The notes: generated by a model not told the origin, from the sequence alone. A stretch of DNA of 64,000 nucleotides from UBA7330 sp043554545 (GCA_043554545.1 CP121337.1:1426001-1490000), one strand, 5' to 3'; counted from the first letter of the stretch, positions 18,050-27,784 are shown. Program-made: numbers and translations.

Positions 18050-18865
18050 TTATTCCTTCTTAAGAAGATCAATAATTTCTTCAGAAATACCAGTGCTCGA
18101 GTAGCCCCCATCATGGTATAAATTCTGCATGGTGATCATTCTACTTAAATCACTAAATAAAAACAAACAGTAATTGGCGCAATCGGCGGCGGAGGCATTC
18201 CCTAGCGGTGACATCTTATCAGCAAAATTAAAAAAGGAATCAAAACCACCAATACCGGATCCAGCTGTAGTAGGAGTTGGAGACTGTGAGATGGTATTTA
18301 CCCTTACCTTTTTAGCTTTTCCAAGCCTGTAACCATAGCCACGGGCAATGGACTCTAGTAGTGCTTTGGCGTCTGCCATATCTGTATAGAATGGGTATGT
18401 GCGTTGTGCAGCGATATAGGATAAACCTACAAAAGATCCCCATTCATTAATTACATCTAGTTTTTCCGCAGTAGCCAACATTTTATGGAATGACAACCCG
18501 CTGATATCAAGTGATTTCTGATACCAATCGTAATTAAGATCTCCGTAGGACCTCCCTTTTCTAATGTTTGGGGACATCCCAATGCTATGCAGTACGAAGT
18601 CAATTTTGCCTCCCAGGATTTCAGAGGATTTGGTAAAAAGGTTTTCAAGCTCCTCAACGGATGTGGCATCAGCTGCAATTATTTCAGCACCACAAGCTTC
18701 TGCGAGCTCGTTAATTTTCCCCATTCGCAAAGCAATAGGGGCATTGGTTAGTGTAAATTTAGCACCGGCTTCATGAGCTTTTTGTGCCACATGCCAGGCA
18801 ATTGAGTTTTCATCCAATGCGCCTGAAATAATTCCCCTTTTTCCTTCTAGTATTTGGTGAGACAT
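18050..18865 (-). CDS. fabI: Enoyl-[acyl-carrier-protein] reductase (NADH)
   Basis: A 271-residue FabI, which catalyses the last reduction of each fatty-acid elongation cycle. The start has the divergent SDR nucleotide-binding pattern GIISGALDENSIAW typical of FabI. The catalytic residues Tyr160 and Lys167 (YTDMADAK) and the accessory Tyr150 match E. coli Tyr156, Lys163 and Tyr146 in spacing. SQSPTPTTAGSGI is the substrate-loop region. It is upstream of ispE with eight bases between them and downstream of recN (65 bp). Confidence 0.96.
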   Translation of the reverse strand: MSHQILEGKRGIISGALDENSIAWHVAQKAHEAGAKFTLTNAPIALRMGKINELAEACGAEIIAADATSVEELENLFTKSSEILGGKIDFVLHSIGMSPNIRKGRSYGDLNYDWYQKSLDISGLSFHKMLATAEKLDVINEWGSFVGLSYIAAQRTYPFYTDMADAKALLESIARGYGYRLGKAKKVRVNTISQSPTPTTAGSGIGGFDSFFNFADKMSPLGNASAADCANYCLFLFSDLSRMITMQNLYHDGGYSSTGISEEIIDLLKKE

Positions 18866-18930
18866 AAATCTTGTTTTTTATTTACTACAAAAATATATGA
18901 TGGTGATGAAATCCTTATCCTTTGAGCAAA

Positions 18931-20583
18931 CTATATCCCTAGTAGCTCTTTAGAACTGTTGATGGCAATTTCTGATGGGTTGTCTCCACCAATCATTTTA
19001 GCAATCTCTATCACACGTTCTTCATCTGCTAATTTTTTGATCTTACTGACAGATTTTTCTGATGAATGGTCTTTATAAACAAAGTAATGTGATTCACCAC
19101 CGGCAGCAAATTGTGGTAAATGACTGATGGCAATGACCTGATGGTTTTTAGACATGCTTTTCATCATGTCAATCATTTGTAATGCAATTTCGCCAGAGAC
19201 ACCTGTATCAATCTCATCAAAAATAACTGTAGGTAAGGCTGTCTTATCTGCTATCAGGTACTTAATAGCGAATATTAACCGGGAAAACTCACCGCCACTG
19301 GCAACGTGTTTGATTTCTTTTGGCTCAATGCCTTTATTCGCTGAAAACATCATTTCTACTTTGTCGAGTCCTGTTCTGCCTGGAGTTGACGCTGATATTT
19401 CAAAATGTATGGAGGCATTGGATATACCTAATTTATGAATGATCGACTCAATGGCACTGGCCATTTCCGTGCTGTATTTCTTCCTAGAGTCTGTGAGTTT
19501 TTTACCGGCATCTAACATGGCCACTTCAGCTTTTTCAAGCTGCTGCTTTGCATGGGCTATTTTCTCATCAAGGTTTAGTACTGATTCTAACTGTCTAGAT
19601 AGAAGTTCTTTAATGTCAACTAAATCTTTGACGTTATTAACCTTGTGTTTTGATTCTAAACGAAAGATCAGGTCAAGACGATCTTTTACGATTTGTGTTC
19701 TTTCAGGGTCAAATTCAATGGAAGCTTCTTCCCGACTGATTTCATTTCCAATATCCCTGACTTCAACCATACAGCTATACAGTCTTTCATACAATTCCTC
19801 TAGGTCTTTAGAATAATTTTTGAGGGACGATAGCATGGATAGACATTGCTGAAATTGCTGACTCACAGAGAATTCATCTTCCTCCAACGATTGCCTGATG
19901 CTGATCAGGTTCGTTTTGATTTCTTCAGCATGTTCCAGTAATTGTGATTCATCCTCAAGTGCTTTCTTTTCGTCAGGATCAAGATTGGCTTCCTCCAACT
20001 CATTTAAGAGAAACTGGTTATAATCTGATTCTTTTTCGTTGTTTTGAGAAAAAGACACTAATTCTTCATAGGCTTTTTGGTGGGTTATATAACTTTCAAA
20101 TTTATCCAGATAGGCCGTTCTCAAATGTTCATTTCCTGCATAAAGGTCCAGTGTTTCTAACTGGTACATGTTTTGTCCCAACTGAAGCCCTTCATGCTGA
20201 GAATGAATATCCATGAGTTGCTCACCGATTCTTTTGAGCACGTCTAAGGTGACAGGAGTGTCGTTTACAAAAGCCCTTGACTTACCTGATGGATTAATCT
20301 CTCTGCGTATGATTGTCTCATCTTCATAATCCAGATCCTCTTCGTCAAATATGTGTTTTAGCGGATAGTCTTTGATGCTGAACATGCCTTCAACTACACA
20401 TTTTTCATTTGAAGCGTATAATGCTTTAATATCAGCCCTATTGCCCAATAGCAGGCCCACAGCACCCAACATGATTGATTTTCCAGCCCCTGTTTCGCCT
20501 GTGATGATATTCAACCCATTGGCAGGTTGCATTTCCAAATGCTGGATAAGTGCATAGTTAGCTATGGATAGAGATTTGATCAT
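18931..20583 (-). CDS. recN: DNA repair protein RecN
   Basis: A 550-residue SMC-like ATPase for double-strand-break repair. It has the Walker A GETGAGKS at 29-36, long coiled-coil arms in the centre (about 150-370), the ABC signature ASGGEFSRL near 433 and the Walker B TVIFDEIDTGVSG near 463. A HLPQFAA switch element follows. The length is normal for the family. It begins four bases after the stop of a small unknown gene and lies in the same strand block as porD and coaBC. Confidence 0.96.
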   Translation of the reverse strand: MIKSLSIANYALIQHLEMQPANGLNIITGETGAGKSIMLGAVGLLLGNRADIKALYASNEKCVVEGMFSIKDYPLKHIFDEEDLDYEDETIIRREINPSGKSRAFVNDTPVTLDVLKRIGEQLMDIHSQHEGLQLGQNMYQLETLDLYAGNEHLRTAYLDKFESYITHQKAYEELVSFSQNNEKESDYNQFLLNELEEANLDPDEKKALEDESQLLEHAEEIKTNLISIRQSLEEDEFSVSQQFQQCLSMLSSLKNYSKDLEELYERLYSCMVEVRDIGNEISREEASIEFDPERTQIVKDRLDLIFRLESKHKVNNVKDLVDIKELLSRQLESVLNLDEKIAHAKQQLEKAEVAMLDAGKKLTDSRKKYSTEMASAIESIIHKLGISNASIHFEISASTPGRTGLDKVEMMFSANKGIEPKEIKHVASGGEFSRLIFAIKYLIADKTALPTVIFDEIDTGVSGEIALQMIDMMKSMSKNHQVIAISHLPQFAAGGESHYFVYKDHSSEKSVSKIKKLADEERVIEIAKMIGGDNPSEIAINSSKELLGI

Positions 20584-20587
20584 AAAT

Positions 20588-20806
20588 TCAGGAGACTTTT
20601 ACGTCGGCCCAAATTTCATCAATTTGCGTCAAAAGAACGTTCATCTTTTTGTCCATCTTATTTTTGACCTTTAAAACATTGGCGACAAGTTTGACTGGAA
20701 GAACAAAGTAAACAGAACCGTCTTCCAATACAAGGCTTAGCCAAACCTTGTTTTTAATACAAGTGTCCAACTGGTCAAAGTTTACCCTAAGCAGTTTTTT
20801 TGACAT
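20588..20806 (-). CDS. Small conserved-position hypothetical protein
   Basis: A 72-residue protein fitted tightly between porD (3-bp gap) and recN (4-bp gap) on the same strand, which argues that it is translated. It is Lys/Val-rich (predicted mixed beta then helix), with no signal peptide or membrane segment. The first half (VWLSLVLEDGSVYFVLPVKL) looks like a small beta sheet and the end like an amphipathic helix. I do not recognise a family. A role in repair or in secretion cannot be claimed from location alone. Confidence 0.65.
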   Translation of the reverse strand: MSKKLLRVNFDQLDTCIKNKVWLSLVLEDGSVYFVLPVKLVANVLKVKNKMDKKMNVLLTQIDEIWADVKVS

Positions 20807-20809
20807 TTT

Positions 20810-21709
20810 CTACTCAATAATTGTTTTAAAGGTTTCACTGCGACTAGGATCCAGGGCCGATAGTATTTCATAGGCTTGTCGTTGTACGGAAGGGTTACCT
20901 TCATTAAATATCTGAGTGATTTCTTCTGCCTTGGCATCGAGGAATGTAATGGTAAGTATTGACCTTGGCCTGGACTGATTGGCTACCCTTAGCCCTTTTA
21001 AGCTCGTTAACACATTACTTCTGGCTTCATCTGGTTTGTCCATAAAGATATCCAGCCCTTTCATGTGATAGGTATAATAGCCTTTCCTTACAGGTTCAAA
21101 AGTGGTACTGAGGAAATTTTCTGTCAACCAATATCTGTTACGGATGCTGTTAAATTGCTGCCATCCGGGGTATCCAGACTGTTGGGCATTGATAACTATC
21201 TGATTGGCAAGCTGGAAATACCGAGTCCCTGCCATGTCACTAAAAGTATCATAATCTACGCCAATGATGACATACGCGTAATAGGCCAGGAGTGAGGTGA
21301 TGTTATTAAGAAAGGCATTTTCATTAAATTGAAGAGGCTGAGACTGGAAATATTCAAATACCCAGTCTCTATCAGCAAAATTAAAAACTACGGTTTCATA
21401 ATCGGTTCCGTAAACGGGTCTGGAAGACAGGATCTGAACCGATGCACCAAATTTTCCGGTACCAGGCTGGGTCTCATTGGGATCAAGTGTCAGAATGAAA
21501 TTGCAATTGATCCTTTCTTCAGGAAGGTATTCATCATTGGTCCATTTACGGTCATTTAGAAACTGCGCAAAAGCAGTCTCCATGTCATTGAAAATACTTC
21601 GTTCAGTGGTTTGCACCTGGTCGGCATTGATGATCACTCGACAATTTAATTCCTGCCCCAAAGAGATTTGGGTATAGACAAGTGCTGCAAATAGGAGTAC
21701 CTTTTTCAT
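20810..21709 (-). CDS. porD: Type IX secretion system protein PorD (DUF4835)
   Basis: A 299-residue exported protein with signal peptide (MKKVLLFAALVYTQISLGQ). The mature start ELNCRVIINADQVQTT, the middle part with TVVFNFADRDW and YYAYVIIGVDYDTFS, and the late YTYHMKGLDIFMDKP are the DUF4835/PorD pattern, specific to Bacteroidota. PorD is needed for the type IX secretion machinery and gliding-type secretion, but its exact biochemical role is not settled. It overlaps coaBC by four bases and precedes the small gene and recN, a gene order often seen in the phylum. Confidence 0.92.
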   Translation of the reverse strand: MKKVLLFAALVYTQISLGQELNCRVIINADQVQTTERSIFNDMETAFAQFLNDRKWTNDEYLPEERINCNFILTLDPNETQPGTGKFGASVQILSSRPVYGTDYETVVFNFADRDWVFEYFQSQPLQFNENAFLNNITSLLAYYAYVIIGVDYDTFSDMAGTRYFQLANQIVINAQQSGYPGWQQFNSIRNRYWLTENFLSTTFEPVRKGYYTYHMKGLDIFMDKPDEARSNVLTSLKGLRVANQSRPRSILTITFLDAKAEEITQIFNEGNPSVQRQAYEILSALDPSRSETFKTIIE

Positions 21710-22905
21710 TGATCCAGCGATTCTAAGAGTTCCATCAGATCTTCTGCAACTTGTGTTTTACTCTTTAACTCAAAACTAAATTTTTTATTATCCTTGCTAA
21801 AGATAGTTACCTTGTTGGTATCATGAGAAAACCCAGCCCCTTCATGGTTTAAGGAATTCAGTACAATGAGGTCCAGATTCTTTTTTTCAAGTTTGGCTCT
21901 TGCATGTTTTTCTTCATCATTTGTTTCTAAAGCAAAACCAACTGTAACCTGTCCTTCCTTTTTGATCTTACCCAACTCCATCGCAATATCAGGATTTGGT
22001 ACCAGGTTAAGTGAATGATCTCCCTTATCTTTTTTGATCTTGGTTTGAGATTTATTTCCTGGTCGAAAATCCACTACAGCTGCAGTAAATATAGCAATGT
22101 CTACATTCGTAAAGACTTTTTTAGATGCTTCGAGCAATTCATCAGCTGAAACAATGGAAGTTACTTTGATATTTGGGTGAGTAGGGAGGCTGTAAACGGG
22201 CCCAGAAACCATCTGCACTTCCGCACCTCTTTCTGCACAAGCCAACGCAATGGCTTTACCCATTTTACCGGTAGAATGATTACCAATAAACCGGACGGGG
22301 TCGAATGCCTCATGTGTGGGCCCCGATGTAATGAGTATCTTCTTACCCTTTAACGTTTCTTTTTTTTTAAAGAAATCCTGGATCCCGGACAATAATTCTT
22401 CCGGTTCAGCCATTCGGCCAACTCCGTGAAGTCCACTGGCAAGTTCACCTTCTTTTGCTTCAATGACGATATTGCCATATTCACTAAGCTTATTCAGGTT
22501 TTCTTTTGTGGCAGGATGCTGATACATGTCAAGATCCATCGCCGGGGATACCATGACCGGGCAACGGGCCGAAAGGTAGGTGGCAATTAGTAAGGAATCG
22601 GACTGTCCATTTGCCATTTTAGACAAAGTATTTGCACTTAAAGGTGCAACAATCATTAGGTCAGCCCAAAGGCCTAACTCCACATGATTGGTCCATTCAC
22701 CCTGATTGTTTTTTACGAAGTCGCTGGAAACTGGGTTTTTTGATAAGGTAGCTAATGTCAGGGGAGTGATAAAGTCTTTTGCGCTGGAGGTCATGATTAC
22801 TTTGACTTCTGCACCTTCCTTCACAAGTAACCTAACAAAAAAAGCGGCTTTGTATGCTGCAATAGAGCCACAAACCGCTAATAAAATTTTTTTTCCAGCC
22901 AACAT
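21706..22905 (-). CDS. coaBC: Bifunctional phosphopantothenoylcysteine decarboxylase/synthetase
   Basis: A 399-residue fusion that carries out two steps of coenzyme A synthesis. The N-terminal flavin-dependent CoaC half (1-180) shows the GSIAAYK start, the catalytic His in NHVELGLWAD, APLSANT and the SPAMDLDMY motif. The C-terminal CoaB half (about 185-399) shows TSGPTHEAFDPVRFIGNHSTGKMG and TAAVVDFRP, followed by KIKK and the GFALET element. It begins 10 bases after rpoZ ends, so it probably belongs to the same transcript. Confidence 0.96.
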   Translation of the reverse strand: MLAGKKILLAVCGSIAAYKAAFFVRLLVKEGAEVKVIMTSSAKDFITPLTLATLSKNPVSSDFVKNNQGEWTNHVELGLWADLMIVAPLSANTLSKMANGQSDSLLIATYLSARCPVMVSPAMDLDMYQHPATKENLNKLSEYGNIVIEAKEGELASGLHGVGRMAEPEELLSGIQDFFKKKETLKGKKILITSGPTHEAFDPVRFIGNHSTGKMGKAIALACAERGAEVQMVSGPVYSLPTHPNIKVTSIVSADELLEASKKVFTNVDIAIFTAAVVDFRPGNKSQTKIKKDKGDHSLNLVPNPDIAMELGKIKKEGQVTVGFALETNDEEKHARAKLEKKNLDLIVLNSLNHEGAGFSHDTNKVTIFSKDNKKFSFELKSKTQVAEDLMELLESLDQ

Positions 22906-22915
22906 TGGGCGGATT

Positions 22916-23233
22916 TTAAGATTCCTGATCTTCGACTTCAGGTGTTCTGAATGTGATCTTACCTTCTAGAAATTCTTCGACAGCTACGGTAGAAGGCTTT
23001 GGCATTCTCTCGTAGAACTTTGAGATCTCAATTTGTTCTCTGTTTTCAAAAATTTCCTCCAAATTATCTACAGAGGAAGCGAATTCAGCTAATTTGGAAT
23101 TCAACTCTTCTTTTTGTTGAGCACTGATTTGTCTTGCTCTTCTAGAAATCACTACTAAAGAATCATAAATATTCCCTGTTGGTCTTGAGATTTCTTCGTT
23201 ATTTCTTGTGATTAATGATGCACTCGTTGCCAT
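22916..23233 (-). CDS. rpoZ: DNA-directed RNA polymerase omega subunit
   Basis: A 105-residue protein of the Bacteroidota RpoZ type. The segment NIYDSLVVISRRARQIS matches the conserved omega helix (in E. coli ARRARQL), which wraps the beta-prime C-terminus and aids assembly. The C-terminal extension with MPKPSTVAVEEFLEGKI is typical of this phylum. It lies between bamD and coaBC, with 28- and 10-base gaps. Confidence 0.9.
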   Translation of the reverse strand: MATSASLITRNNEEISRPTGNIYDSLVVISRRARQISAQQKEELNSKLAEFASSVDNLEEIFENREQIEISKFYERMPKPSTVAVEEFLEGKITFRTPEVEDQES

Positions 23234-23261
23234 ATGCGATCTTCCTTAAAAATTATGTATG

Positions 23262-24086
23262 CTAATTTTGGTTTGCAAAGGTAGCTAATTGTTCGATGCT
23301 TTCCTCATAAAACCTTTCAACTTCTTTGATGTACTTACTTTCCGGATAATTGTCGATTAATGATTGGTATCTTTCGACCGTATCTCTATACCGTTCCTCC
23401 TGTTTTGAGCGGAAACTATTAGCTGCGTATTCAAAGGCAGCTACTACTTCTAAATACCTGATTTCCTCATTATACTTAGAGTCGGGATAGTTAAAATGAA
23501 AGCTCTCAGCAGTAGTTAGCGCAGCAGCGTATCCTCCAAACCTTGATTTTCTTAGATTGAAGAAGAGTTTAACTTTTTCGTAATCTTTGGTTTCCAGTTT
23601 TACCCTTAACTCCTGAATCAGGGTGTCAGCCTTTTCTGACAGCTCTTCATATGGGTACTTGTTGATGAAGTTTTGAAGTGCAGTCATTGCTTCATATGTG
23701 CTTGTCTGATCAAGACTAGCTTCTGGCGATTGAAGGTATAGTGAATAAGCCCTCATATACGCAGATTCCATGGCGTATTCACTCCTTCCATAGATATCAG
23801 TGAAAGCTTTGAAATAATGGGAACTCAGTAGATATTGCTTCTGATAGTAATAAGTATAGGCGTAATAGTAATTAGCTAATTCAGCTTCTTCAGTACCACG
23901 GATAAGTGGGATGATCTCCTCAAATAACACATTTGCATGGTAATAGTCTTTTTCGTTGTAATAATTGACGGCGGCCTCATATTTGACTTTCCAGTCAGTG
24001 CTCTTCTGAATTTTCCGGAACTTACATCCACTGGAAAAAAAGATGAACCCAATTATTAGAAGATTAACGATGAATTTTTGACTCAT
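23262..24086 (-). CDS. bamD: Outer membrane assembly lipoprotein BamD
   Basis: A 274-residue lipoprotein with lipobox FSSGC (Cys21). The mature protein is a row of TPR-like helical hairpins: VKYEAAVNYYNEKDYYHA, then AELANYYYAYTYY, YGRSEYAMESAYMRAY, and the late IDNYPESKYIKEVERF. This is the YfiO/BamD architecture that binds BamA and helps fold outer-membrane barrels. The length is normal. It is followed closely by rpoZ and is 74 bp downstream of the OstA-like gene. Confidence 0.93.
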   Translation of the reverse strand: MSQKFIVNLLIIGFIFFSSGCKFRKIQKSTDWKVKYEAAVNYYNEKDYYHANVLFEEIIPLIRGTEEAELANYYYAYTYYYQKQYLLSSHYFKAFTDIYGRSEYAMESAYMRAYSLYLQSPEASLDQTSTYEAMTALQNFINKYPYEELSEKADTLIQELRVKLETKDYEKVKLFFNLRKSRFGGYAAALTTAESFHFNYPDSKYNEEIRYLEVVAAFEYAANSFRSKQEERYRDTVERYQSLIDNYPESKYIKEVERFYEESIEQLATFANQN

Positions 24087-24160
24087 TTTTTAGAAACTGG
24101 ACGCAAACTTAGCTTATTGAACTAACAACTAAAAAGTATCGTAAAGTATTGCTCAATAGC

Positions 24161-25858
24161 TTATTCCTTTTTTAACAAAATTTGTGATGGTTTTGGAGAT
24201 TTTATCTGTGGTGGCAATTCTCTTGATTCTCTATCAATTGGAATTACTTCATCCTCTTCTAACGGTTGATTCGTTATGATAAGTTCATTTGATGGTGAAA
24301 GAATCAGTGAATCCAGATAAGGTGCAATATCAAAAAGGGCTGGTCGTTCCAATATCCGCCAGTCAAAACCATCTAGTTTTTGAATTTCAGCTGTTAATTC
24401 ATGAGGAGGGATGAACCGGGCATCAGGTTTACCATATGCAGAAAAGTTGATCAGTTTTTTATTCTGGAAACGCATCCTCATCCTACTTGTATAGAGTTTA
24501 TTTAATCCCATAACTGAAGAGTCTCCTTCTTCAAGTGCGTAGTACAATAATTCACCATTTCCATCCACATCAATGATTTTGATTTGGTTTGCTTCAAAAT
24601 CAGCAACCATATTTCTCCCTTTTATCTGGTTGTAGTTGGTAATGGTATCCTCTTGGGCCAGAAAAGCATTAGCAATCATGTGCATTGCCTTGATTTCGTT
24701 ATTAGATATTTCAAGGTAGATGGTATCAGCTTCTATTTGATTCTGTTCATTCCACATGACAGGATCATGATATAAATAGATGACGGAGTCAGCGAGGAAA
24801 TAGGAAACGGAGTCCGCTATGCCCTGAAGCCCCTCTTTGTAAATTTGTACCTCTTTGTAGGCAAGAATTCTTTTTGCTGAATCATATTCACTTTCTACTG
24901 AGACCATGGTGTCAGCTGCCACATAAAAAGTATCTGCGACTATGCGAAAGGTGTCTGGCGAGATATAAGTAGTATCAGCATTCAATATTCTCTTCATCAA
25001 GGGGTTACCAAATACCTTACTAATTCCATTTTGTTTATCATAGAATCCTTCATCACCCGTGATAATGATATCTTTTTCTTTAGCGATCATTTTGACATTA
25101 CCAATAGCCTTGTAGTATTTCCGCAAGTCATCAAAGAATAGGTTATCCCCAAATAAGGTGTAGTCTTTCGTTTCTACACTACCAGATACAAATTGGCTTT
25201 GATCAATAATGGTTTTGAATTCGCTTGCCTGAGAATGTAAAATAGTGCCATCATTAGAGGTGATTTCGGTAGGGCCATAGGTGTAGGCAACTTTGGTGAG
25301 GGTATTATACCGCAGGGTATCTGACTCTAATACATATTCGGGGGCAGTAAGTATTACATTCTTCCAGAATAGCGCATAGTTCTCCTGAGCGTGGAAGTAT
25401 CCAATTTCACTGGTCAATGTATTGGTGGTATCTACCAATCTTCCATTATTGAAGTATTCTGCCACTTCTGTCTCCAGGTCATAATCTAAAAAGTCTGTGT
25501 AAAGCTTTCTTTCTCCCCTCGTATAGACAACATTGTTTCTGAGTCGGGCTTTCCTTTCATTGCCGTCATAGAAAAGTTGGCGGGAAGTAATCACAACCGA
25601 ATCGTCCACTATTCTAACCCTTCCATAAGCTTCCATTACATTTCTGGCAGGATAGAAAAAAGAGCTATCACAGTACACAGTGGTGCTTTTTTGCTTAAAC
25701 ACCACATTGTCTTTAAGCTTCCGATATGCCTCACCATTCTTCTTATTGAAGAATAAGGAATCTGCCTGGTACTGGATTTTTTTCTTCTCCTGGGCTTCTA
25801 TCACAGAGGATAGCCCAAACAGAAAGAAAAATAATATCGAATATTGCAGTAACTTCAT
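24161..25858 (-). CDS. OstA-like LPS-transport protein
   Basis: A 565-residue exported protein with signal peptide (about residues 1-22). The body repeats short beta strands of the OstA/LptA jellyroll type: YQADSLFFNKKNGEAYRKL, VYCDSSFFYPARNVMEAYG, LFYDGNERKARL and DFLDYDLETEVAEYF. The family is related to LptA and the N-terminal domain of LptD, which carry lipopolysaccharide across the periplasm. The C-terminal tail is Pro/Lys-rich. It is the first gene of the minus-strand block and is only 35 bp from the divergent tilS, so the two promoters overlap. Confidence 0.88.
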   Translation of the reverse strand: MKLLQYSILFFFLFGLSSVIEAQEKKKIQYQADSLFFNKKNGEAYRKLKDNVVFKQKSTTVYCDSSFFYPARNVMEAYGRVRIVDDSVVITSRQLFYDGNERKARLRNNVVYTRGERKLYTDFLDYDLETEVAEYFNNGRLVDTTNTLTSEIGYFHAQENYALFWKNVILTAPEYVLESDTLRYNTLTKVAYTYGPTEITSNDGTILHSQASEFKTIIDQSQFVSGSVETKDYTLFGDNLFFDDLRKYYKAIGNVKMIAKEKDIIITGDEGFYDKQNGISKVFGNPLMKRILNADTTYISPDTFRIVADTFYVAADTMVSVESEYDSAKRILAYKEVQIYKEGLQGIADSVSYFLADSVIYLYHDPVMWNEQNQIEADTIYLEISNNEIKAMHMIANAFLAQEDTITNYNQIKGRNMVADFEANQIKIIDVDGNGELLYYALEEGDSSVMGLNKLYTSRMRMRFQNKKLINFSAYGKPDARFIPPHELTAEIQKLDGFDWRILERPALFDIAPYLDSLILSPSNELIITNQPLEEDEVIPIDRESRELPPQIKSPKPSQILLKKE

Positions 25859-25893
25859 TTTGACTTCGCAAAGCTAAAAGACAAACGTCAGAT

Positions 25894-27228
25894 ATGGTGA
25901 ATAGTATGCTTGAGTATTTTTTAGCATTTATAAAACAACATCAATTAATTGCCAGGAAAGAGCAGGTAATCGTTGCCATAAGTGGCGGAGTGGATTCTAT
26001 GGTGATGGCTGATCTTTTTAAGAAATCTCCTTATTCCTTTGCCATAGCACATATAAATTATGGATTAAGGGGTGAGGATAGTAATAAAGATGAACAGTTG
26101 GTAAAAAGTTGGTGTGAACAAAATGACATCGATTGTTTTATAAAAAAAGCACCCAAGGAAATTTTTCAGGGCAAAGCATCAGTACAGATGGCTGCACGGA
26201 CTTTCCGGTACCATTTTTTTGACGAAATTTTAAATGCTAAAAAGTATCATAAAATAGCAACTGCTCATCACCTGGACGATAGCTTGGAGACTGCACTCTT
26301 TAATTTCTCAAAAGGAACGGGGCTGAGAGGGTTGGTGGGGATCGCACCGATGCTTGGGGACGTCATCAGGCCAATGTTATTCGCAGAAAAGGCAGACATT
26401 TTGGCTTATGCAAAAGAGCATAAAATCAAATGGAGAGAAGATCTATCCAATGAGCAAACGAAGTATCAGAGAAACAAAATACGTCATGAGGTTATCCCTG
26501 TCCTAAAAAGCATTAATCCTGGTTTGCTCAATTCTTTTAGAAGTGTTTCTCAGAGAGTCACAGATGCCCAGGATCTACTGACTCAGAAAACTGAAGAGAT
26601 CAAAAGAGTGCATCTCAAAACAGATCGTCAAGTAATTACAATGGAGCTCTCCTGGATGAATGAATTTCATAATCCAAGGTCCATTCTTATGGAAGCCCTA
26701 AGGCATTATGCTTTTTCTTTTAGTCAGGTAAGGGATATTTATGAAGTCATTTTGAGTGGTGCGAAAGGTAAATTATTCTTTTCCGAATCATATGAGTTAA
26801 ATGTAGATCGTGATCTTTTGGTTATCAGGCTCCACAAGGAAGATATGGAGGTCAATGAAAAGTTAAATGTTCCAGGGAGCGTTTCTATTCAAAACCATGT
26901 TTTATCTACGGAAGTTCTCAAGGGAAACACAATTGACAATCAGAATGACTCAAGCATTGCTTTTGTTGATTTTGATCAAATGAAACAATTAAAAGTTACG
27001 GGTTGGCAGGAAGGCGATATCTTTTATCCATTGGGTATGAAGGGTAAAAAAAAGGTGAGTGACTTTATGATTGATTCTAAAATTCCACTAACATTGAAAA
27101 GAGATGTGTTGATCATCCGTTCTGAAGAGGAAATAGTTTGGGTAGTAAGCCACCGGATTGATGATAGGTTTAAGGTGACTGAAAAAACTCAGAAGATGTT
27201 AAGAATTCAATTCCAGGAAAATGTTTAA
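25894..27228 (+). CDS. tilS: tRNA(Ile)-lysidine synthetase
   Basis: A 444-residue enzyme that converts C34 of the CAU-anticodon tRNA(Ile) to lysidine and so sets its AUA reading. The PP-loop SGGVDS is at 30-35, followed by AHINYGLRGEDSN, QMAARTFRYHFF and TAHHLDDSLET. The C-terminal domain has the conserved FYPLGMKGKKKVSDFMID. An internal ATG at 25906 is an alternative start. The last eight bases overlap the next gene, a cyclic-nucleotide-binding protein. Confidence 0.95.
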   Translation: MVNSMLEYFLAFIKQHQLIARKEQVIVAISGGVDSMVMADLFKKSPYSFAIAHINYGLRGEDSNKDEQLVKSWCEQNDIDCFIKKAPKEIFQGKASVQMAARTFRYHFFDEILNAKKYHKIATAHHLDDSLETALFNFSKGTGLRGLVGIAPMLGDVIRPMLFAEKADILAYAKEHKIKWREDLSNEQTKYQRNKIRHEVIPVLKSINPGLLNSFRSVSQRVTDAQDLLTQKTEEIKRVHLKTDRQVITMELSWMNEFHNPRSILMEALRHYAFSFSQVRDIYEVILSGAKGKLFFSESYELNVDRDLLVIRLHKEDMEVNEKLNVPGSVSIQNHVLSTEVLKGNTIDNQNDSSIAFVDFDQMKQLKVTGWQEGDIFYPLGMKGKKKVSDFMIDSKIPLTLKRDVLIIRSEEEIVWVVSHRIDDRFKVTEKTQKMLRIQFQENV

Positions 27229-27748
27229 GATTTTCAAAAAGTCATTTACTGAAAAAGAGAAGTTTCTTTTTAGTTTCTTAAGAAAGGCTAAGTTGTTCGA
27301 GAGCCTGGAAGATGAAGAACTAATTCATCTATTGCCTTATCTCTATGAGCGGAAGTACAAAAGGGACGAGGTTGTATTTTTTACTGGGGATCCCAGTCAT
27401 GCCATCTATCTAATCAAGTCAGGAATTGTCGGACTAAAACTGGACCTTGCTGATGGCTTTGAAAAGTTAATGACGCTAAGAAGTGGTGGGTTATTTGGAG
27501 ATAACGCCATCCTGCCGGAGACGAAGCGGACTTATTCATCCATTGTGGAAACGGACTCCGCAGACATCTATGTGATCCCAAAAGTTAACCTGGAAGAAGT
27601 TATGCTTGATCATCCGGTCATTAAGGCAAAAATAATGACAAAATTCGCTGAGACATATAACGATTACGTGACCAGACTATTTAAAGTTTACCGTTCCTCG
27701 GTTGGATTTTTTGATTTGAATACTGTTTATTCAGAATCTAACTTTTAA
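27221..27748 (+). CDS. Stand-alone cyclic-nucleotide-binding domain protein
   Basis: A 175-residue protein with one cNMP-binding beta-roll (about 25-135). The phosphate-binding cassette is GGLFGDNAILPETKRTYSS (89-107): it keeps Arg103-Thr104 but has Asp94 where cAMP binders usually have Glu. The C-terminal part (about 136-175) is too short for the winged helix of Crp/Fnr regulators and shows no helix-turn-helix, so it is unlikely to bind DNA itself. It may sense a cyclic nucleotide and act through a partner. Two nucleotide cyclases are encoded in the same window. It overlaps tilS by eight bases. Confidence 0.83.
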   Translation: MFKIFKKSFTEKEKFLFSFLRKAKLFESLEDEELIHLLPYLYERKYKRDEVVFFTGDPSHAIYLIKSGIVGLKLDLADGFEKLMTLRSGGLFGDNAILPETKRTYSSIVETDSADIYVIPKVNLEEVMLDHPVIKAKIMTKFAETYNDYVTRLFKVYRSSVGFFDLNTVYSESNF

Positions 27749-27784
27749 GTACACTATTTTCTTTCTAATTCACCCGACAGGGTG

